A stretch of 7,346 nt of DNA from Candidatus Heimdallarchaeota archaeon (GTDB lineage: Archaea; Asgardarchaeota; Heimdallarchaeia; Heimdallarchaeales; Heimdallarchaeaceae), in NCBI GenBank assembly GCA_023139025.1, contig JAGLOH010000102.1, positions 1-7,346 of the forward strand, given 5' to 3'. The first letter of the stretch is position 1. Every line of letters starts with the position of its first letter. The notes under the pieces were generated by a model, which did not search any database, was not told the DNA's origin, and saw nothing but the letters and a program-made list of their open reading frames with translations. The translations under genes were made by a program, and so were the position numbers. This document shows positions 5,721 through 7,346 of this stretch, piece after piece.

Positions 5721-6563
5721 ATGGTAAAGCTTGGTTGTCATGTTTCAATATCTAAATCGGTAGATTTAGCTTTTGATCGAGCTAAGGATAAAGGATGCTC
5801 TGTTTTCCAAGTTTTTGTTAAAAATCCCAGAGGTTGGGCCGCAAAAATTCTATCTGAAGTGGAGATAAGTAAGTTCAAAAATAATCAGTCAACTAAGAAG
5901 ATTTATCCAAACTTTGCTCACATCTCTTATCTTCCTAATCTTGCATCACAGAATTCTGAAATGTATAAGAAATCAATTGACTGTTTTTCTATTGAAATTG
6001 AAAGATGTAAAATTTTAGAAATTCCTTATTTTGTTGTTCATGGAGGATCATATAAAGGGGGAACTTTGGAGCAAGGTTTGACCACATTTGTACAATCCAT
6101 ACTAAAAGGAATTGAAACTTCTGAAGGCAAAGTAACAATTTTAATTGAGAACTCATCTGGTGGAAAAAATTCCTTAACAGGTTCATTCGAAAATATTGGG
6201 AAGATTTTGACTGAGATTAATGATTCACATGCAGTGCAATTCTGCTTTGATACTTGCCATGGATTTGGTTCAGGATATGATCTTAGAGATTCTAAATCTA
6301 TACATAAAACTAAGGAAATTATAGAGGACAATATAGGCCTAACTAACATAGCTGTGGTTCATGCTAATGATTCTCTAGGAGAGTTGAATTCATTCAGAGA
6401 TAGACACGAGCATATAGGTTTAGGTTATATTGGCGAAGAGGGATTTAGAACACTGATAAATGATAAAGATTTCAATCAAATTCCATGGATATTAGAAACT
6501 CCTATTGATGAAAGGAGAAATGATATAGATAATTTAGCTTACCTTAGATCCTTAATAAAATAA
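5721..6563 (+). CDS. nfo: Endonuclease IV (AP endonuclease, Nfo family)
   Basis: A 280-residue TIM-barrel, tri-zinc hydrolase that cuts DNA 5' to abasic sites and removes blocking groups from 3' ends in base-excision repair. All nine metal ligands of E. coli Nfo are present at a constant offset of two residues: H67, H107 (VVHGGSYKG), E143 (LIENSSG), D177 and H180 (FDTCHGFGSGYD), H214 (VHANDS), D227 and H229 (DRHEHIGLG) and E259 (LETP). Length matches the family (about 280), and no truncation or frameshift is seen, so it should be active. The start ATG is immediately preceded by an in-frame TGA, and GAAGG lies 8 bases upstream as a ribosome site. It follows the COG2187 gene by 22 bases and is the last gene of the cluster. 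It faces the convergent membrane-protein gene 15 bases away. Confidence 0.96.
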   Translation: MVKLGCHVSISKSVDLAFDRAKDKGCSVFQVFVKNPRGWAAKILSEVEISKFKNNQSTKKIYPNFAHISYLPNLASQNSEMYKKSIDCFSIEIERCKILEIPYFVVHGGSYKGGTLEQGLTTFVQSILKGIETSEGKVTILIENSSGGKNSLTGSFENIGKILTEINDSHAVQFCFDTCHGFGSGYDLRDSKSIHKTKEIIEDNIGLTNIAVVHANDSLGELNSFRDRHEHIGLGYIGEEGFRTLINDKDFNQIPWILETPIDERRNDIDNLAYLRSLIK

Positions 6564-6570
6564 AGAAATT
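6555..6570 (-). terminator. T-rich terminator for the minus-strand membrane gene
   Basis: Read on the minus strand, the 15-base gap and the last codons of nfo give AATTTCTTTATTTTAT just after the stop at 6579. This is a T-rich tract of the kind that ends archaeal transcripts. The two convergent genes must therefore terminate inside one another's sequence. Confidence 0.35.
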
Positions 6571-6578
6571 GATGTAGT

Positions 6579-7163
6579 CTAATTGAATGGTGGAAAGACT
6601 ATATTGAAGATTATTGTGAAGAAAATACCTAAACCTATAGTATATAATCCTGCAAGAAATGCTGGAGCTATAGCAGGAATTCTTTTTTCTCCTGGTCGAA
6701 TATCAGTATCAATGAATTTTCCTGTTGCTTCATCAAGAGATTGACCTGTTGCCATCTCACTCACTATCTTCTTCTTTCTCAGAACTTGCATTTCCTGTTT
6801 AACATCATCTAAGGTTTTTTCTTTTCTGCGAAACCTATATTTGATAAATAACCAGAAAGTTTGCATCATATCTAAGGAAGTTGAAAAACCATATAGAAAA
6901 GCTGAAGCTCCATAAATAAACAAGAATAATATTGTTGTACTTAACGAACTACTAGTAAATCCTAATCCTAGTAAAACTCCTGTTAGCATTGCAGAAAACC
7001 AGAGGATGGAAGCTAACAACCAGGAAGATAGGGGCATTTTCATCATTTTATCGTAAAGGACTGCTGTTCTTGATACATCAAAGGAATATCCACAGTAAGA
7101 GCATTTGTATACTCCTCCTTCTATAAGATCAATGTCTGTTAGTTTGCAGAATCTACAGTTCAT
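6579..7163 (-). CDS. Zinc-ribbon membrane protein of unknown function
   Basis: A 194-residue protein not assigned to a known family. The N-terminus is a four-cysteine zinc ribbon (C3, C6, C21, C24: CRFC and CSYCGYSFD). Hydrophobic segments follow at about 46-67, 74-96 and 162-190. The stretch between the second and third spans (108-160) is highly charged and begins KYRFRRKEK, so by the positive-inside rule it is cytoplasmic, as is the zinc ribbon, which leaves the short C-terminus outside. Part of that loop (115-135) may form an amphipathic or coiled helix. The layout resembles small archaeal membrane proteins with N-terminal zinc ribbons, whose roles are mostly unknown. ATG 7163 is supported by a strong Shine-Dalgarno site five bases upstream and by the need to include C3. 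It is transcribed alone, convergent to nfo. Confidence 0.78.
   Translation of the reverse strand: MNCRFCKLTDIDLIEGGVYKCSYCGYSFDVSRTAVLYDKMMKMPLSSWLLASILWFSAMLTGVLLGLGFTSSSLSTTILFLFIYGASAFLYGFSTSLDMMQTFWLFIKYRFRRKEKTLDDVKQEMQVLRKKKIVSEMATGQSLDEATGKFIDTDIRPGEKRIPAIAPAFLAGLYTIGLGIFFTIIFNIVFPPFN
6682..6689 (+). terminator. Possible T-run terminator for the four-gene cluster
   Basis: No T-run follows nfo in the 15-base gap. The first clear plus-strand T-run is CTTTTTTC (six T's, 6683-6688), 120 bases downstream and inside the convergent gene. If it is used, the cluster mRNA carries a 3' tail antisense to the membrane gene. Support is weak because the tract is also coding on the other strand. Confidence 0.22.
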
Positions 7164-7168
7164 TAATT

Positions 7169-7176
7169 ATCACCTT
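7169..7176 (-). promoter_or_regulatory. Shine-Dalgarno site fixing the start of the zinc-ribbon membrane gene
   Basis: On the minus strand AAGGTGAT lies five bases before the ATG at 7163 and matches the 3' end of 16S rRNA well. It is the best ribosome-binding site in the window, in contrast to the leaderless-looking genes at 318, 749 and 1184. Confidence 0.6.
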
Positions 7177-7203
7177 ATAATACAAAGAAAATAAATCCAA
7201 AGT

Positions 7204-7211
7204 CTTTATAT
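7204..7211 (-). promoter_or_regulatory. TATA-like box for the zinc-ribbon membrane gene
   Basis: ATATAAAG on the minus strand, with the purine-rich GCAAAGA just upstream as a possible BRE. Its centre is about 45 bases before ATG 7163, so transcription should start near 7181, giving a leader of roughly 18 bases that just contains the Shine-Dalgarno site. The mutual fit of box, leader length and ribosome site supports the call. Confidence 0.48.
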
Positions 7212-7258
7212 TCTTTGCGGAACTACCCTCTTTTTGATATATAAAATTCTTTCCCTTG

Positions 7259-7346
7259 CTATGCTAATAGTGATTTAATGAAATCTGCTAGTTTCTCCTT
7301 ATTCAGCTTTTCTTTGTTTGTAGAGAAATATTCAGTGATAAGAAAA
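7259..7346 (-). CDS. C-terminal end of an unidentified gene (partial)
   Basis: Read on the minus strand from the right edge, 28 codons are open before a TAG at 7259-7261. The peptide, with segments such as ITEYFSTNKEKLNKEK and LADFIKSLLA, has the Lys/Glu/Leu-rich composition of a real soluble helical C-terminus. The 95 bases between this stop and the next minus-strand start hold the promoter described for that gene. The opposite strand also has an ATG-initiated open frame from 7278 to the edge, but its Ser/Phe/Leu-rich product looks like a shadow. The fragment is too short to name a family. Confidence 0.5.
   Translation of the reverse strand, partial: FLITEYFSTNKEKLNKEKLADFIKSLLA

Noticed and set aside
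6038..6349. Minus-strand open frame of 103 codons inside nfo
   Set aside because: It lies entirely within a fully conserved Nfo coding region, has no recognisable domain and no ribosome site, so it is a shadow.
1184..6563. Anti-phage HerA defence system (HerA with SIR2, DUF4297 or a similar nuclease effector) or a conjugation module
   Set aside because: No SIR2, DUF4297 or other defence effector, no relaxase, integrase or transposase, and no insertion-site repeats are visible. Nfo is a housekeeping repair enzyme, so a repair role fits better, though defence is not disproved.
7278..7346. Plus-strand ATG frame open to the right edge, with TATATAAAA at 7238-7246 upstream
   Set aside because: The TATA-to-ATG spacing is plausible, but the 23-residue product is dominated by Ser, Phe and Leu, as expected for the reverse of the Lys/Glu-rich minus-strand frame, which looks more natural. 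Not excluded until the flank is seen.

Overview
The window is AT-rich DNA, most likely from an archaeon. Four things point there. The left edge encodes ribosomal protein L35Ae (eL33), a family found in archaea and eukaryotes but not in bacteria. Several genes have a TATA-like box 25-30 bases before the start codon with almost no leader, the usual layout of leaderless archaeal transcripts. Genes tend to end near T-runs. The long ATPase also resembles archaeal HerA/YjgR-type proteins. The lineage cannot be fixed from this window; an Asgard-type or other AT-rich archaeon is possible, but that is only a guess.

Layout. Bases 3-275 (+) hold L35Ae, complete except for a few N-terminal residues. Bases 318-683 and 749-1102 (+) hold two small hydrophobic membrane proteins that are tandem paralogues, each with its own apparent promoter. 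From about 1184 to 6563 (+) runs a tightly packed set of four genes behind one TATA box: a large HerA/YjgR-like ATPase with an unusual C-terminal zinc-binding array; a P-loop kinase of the COG0645 type; a COG2187 aminoglycoside-phosphotransferase-like kinase; and endonuclease IV (Nfo) with all nine metal ligands. The junctions are a 4-base overlap, a 26-base overlap and a 22-base gap, so the four are probably cotranscribed. Convergent to them, at 6579-7163 (-), is a zinc-ribbon membrane protein with its own promoter and a good Shine-Dalgarno site. The right edge (7259-7346, -) carries what looks like the C-terminal end of another gene.

How the genes may work together. Nfo repairs abasic sites and blocked 3' ends in DNA. 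The ATPase belongs to a superfamily of hexameric DNA translocases. The COG0645 kinase has the P-loop and DxxR arrangement also seen in polynucleotide kinases. Together they could form a DNA-repair or end-processing module, but this is inference from gene order and motifs; no nurA, mre11 or rad50 is present. The COG0645 and COG2187 domains are commonly fused in bacteria as phosphotransferase followed by kinase; here they are separate genes in the opposite order.

No rRNA, tRNA, CRISPR array, insertion sequence or integrase was seen. No gene-free stretch exceeds 300 bases.
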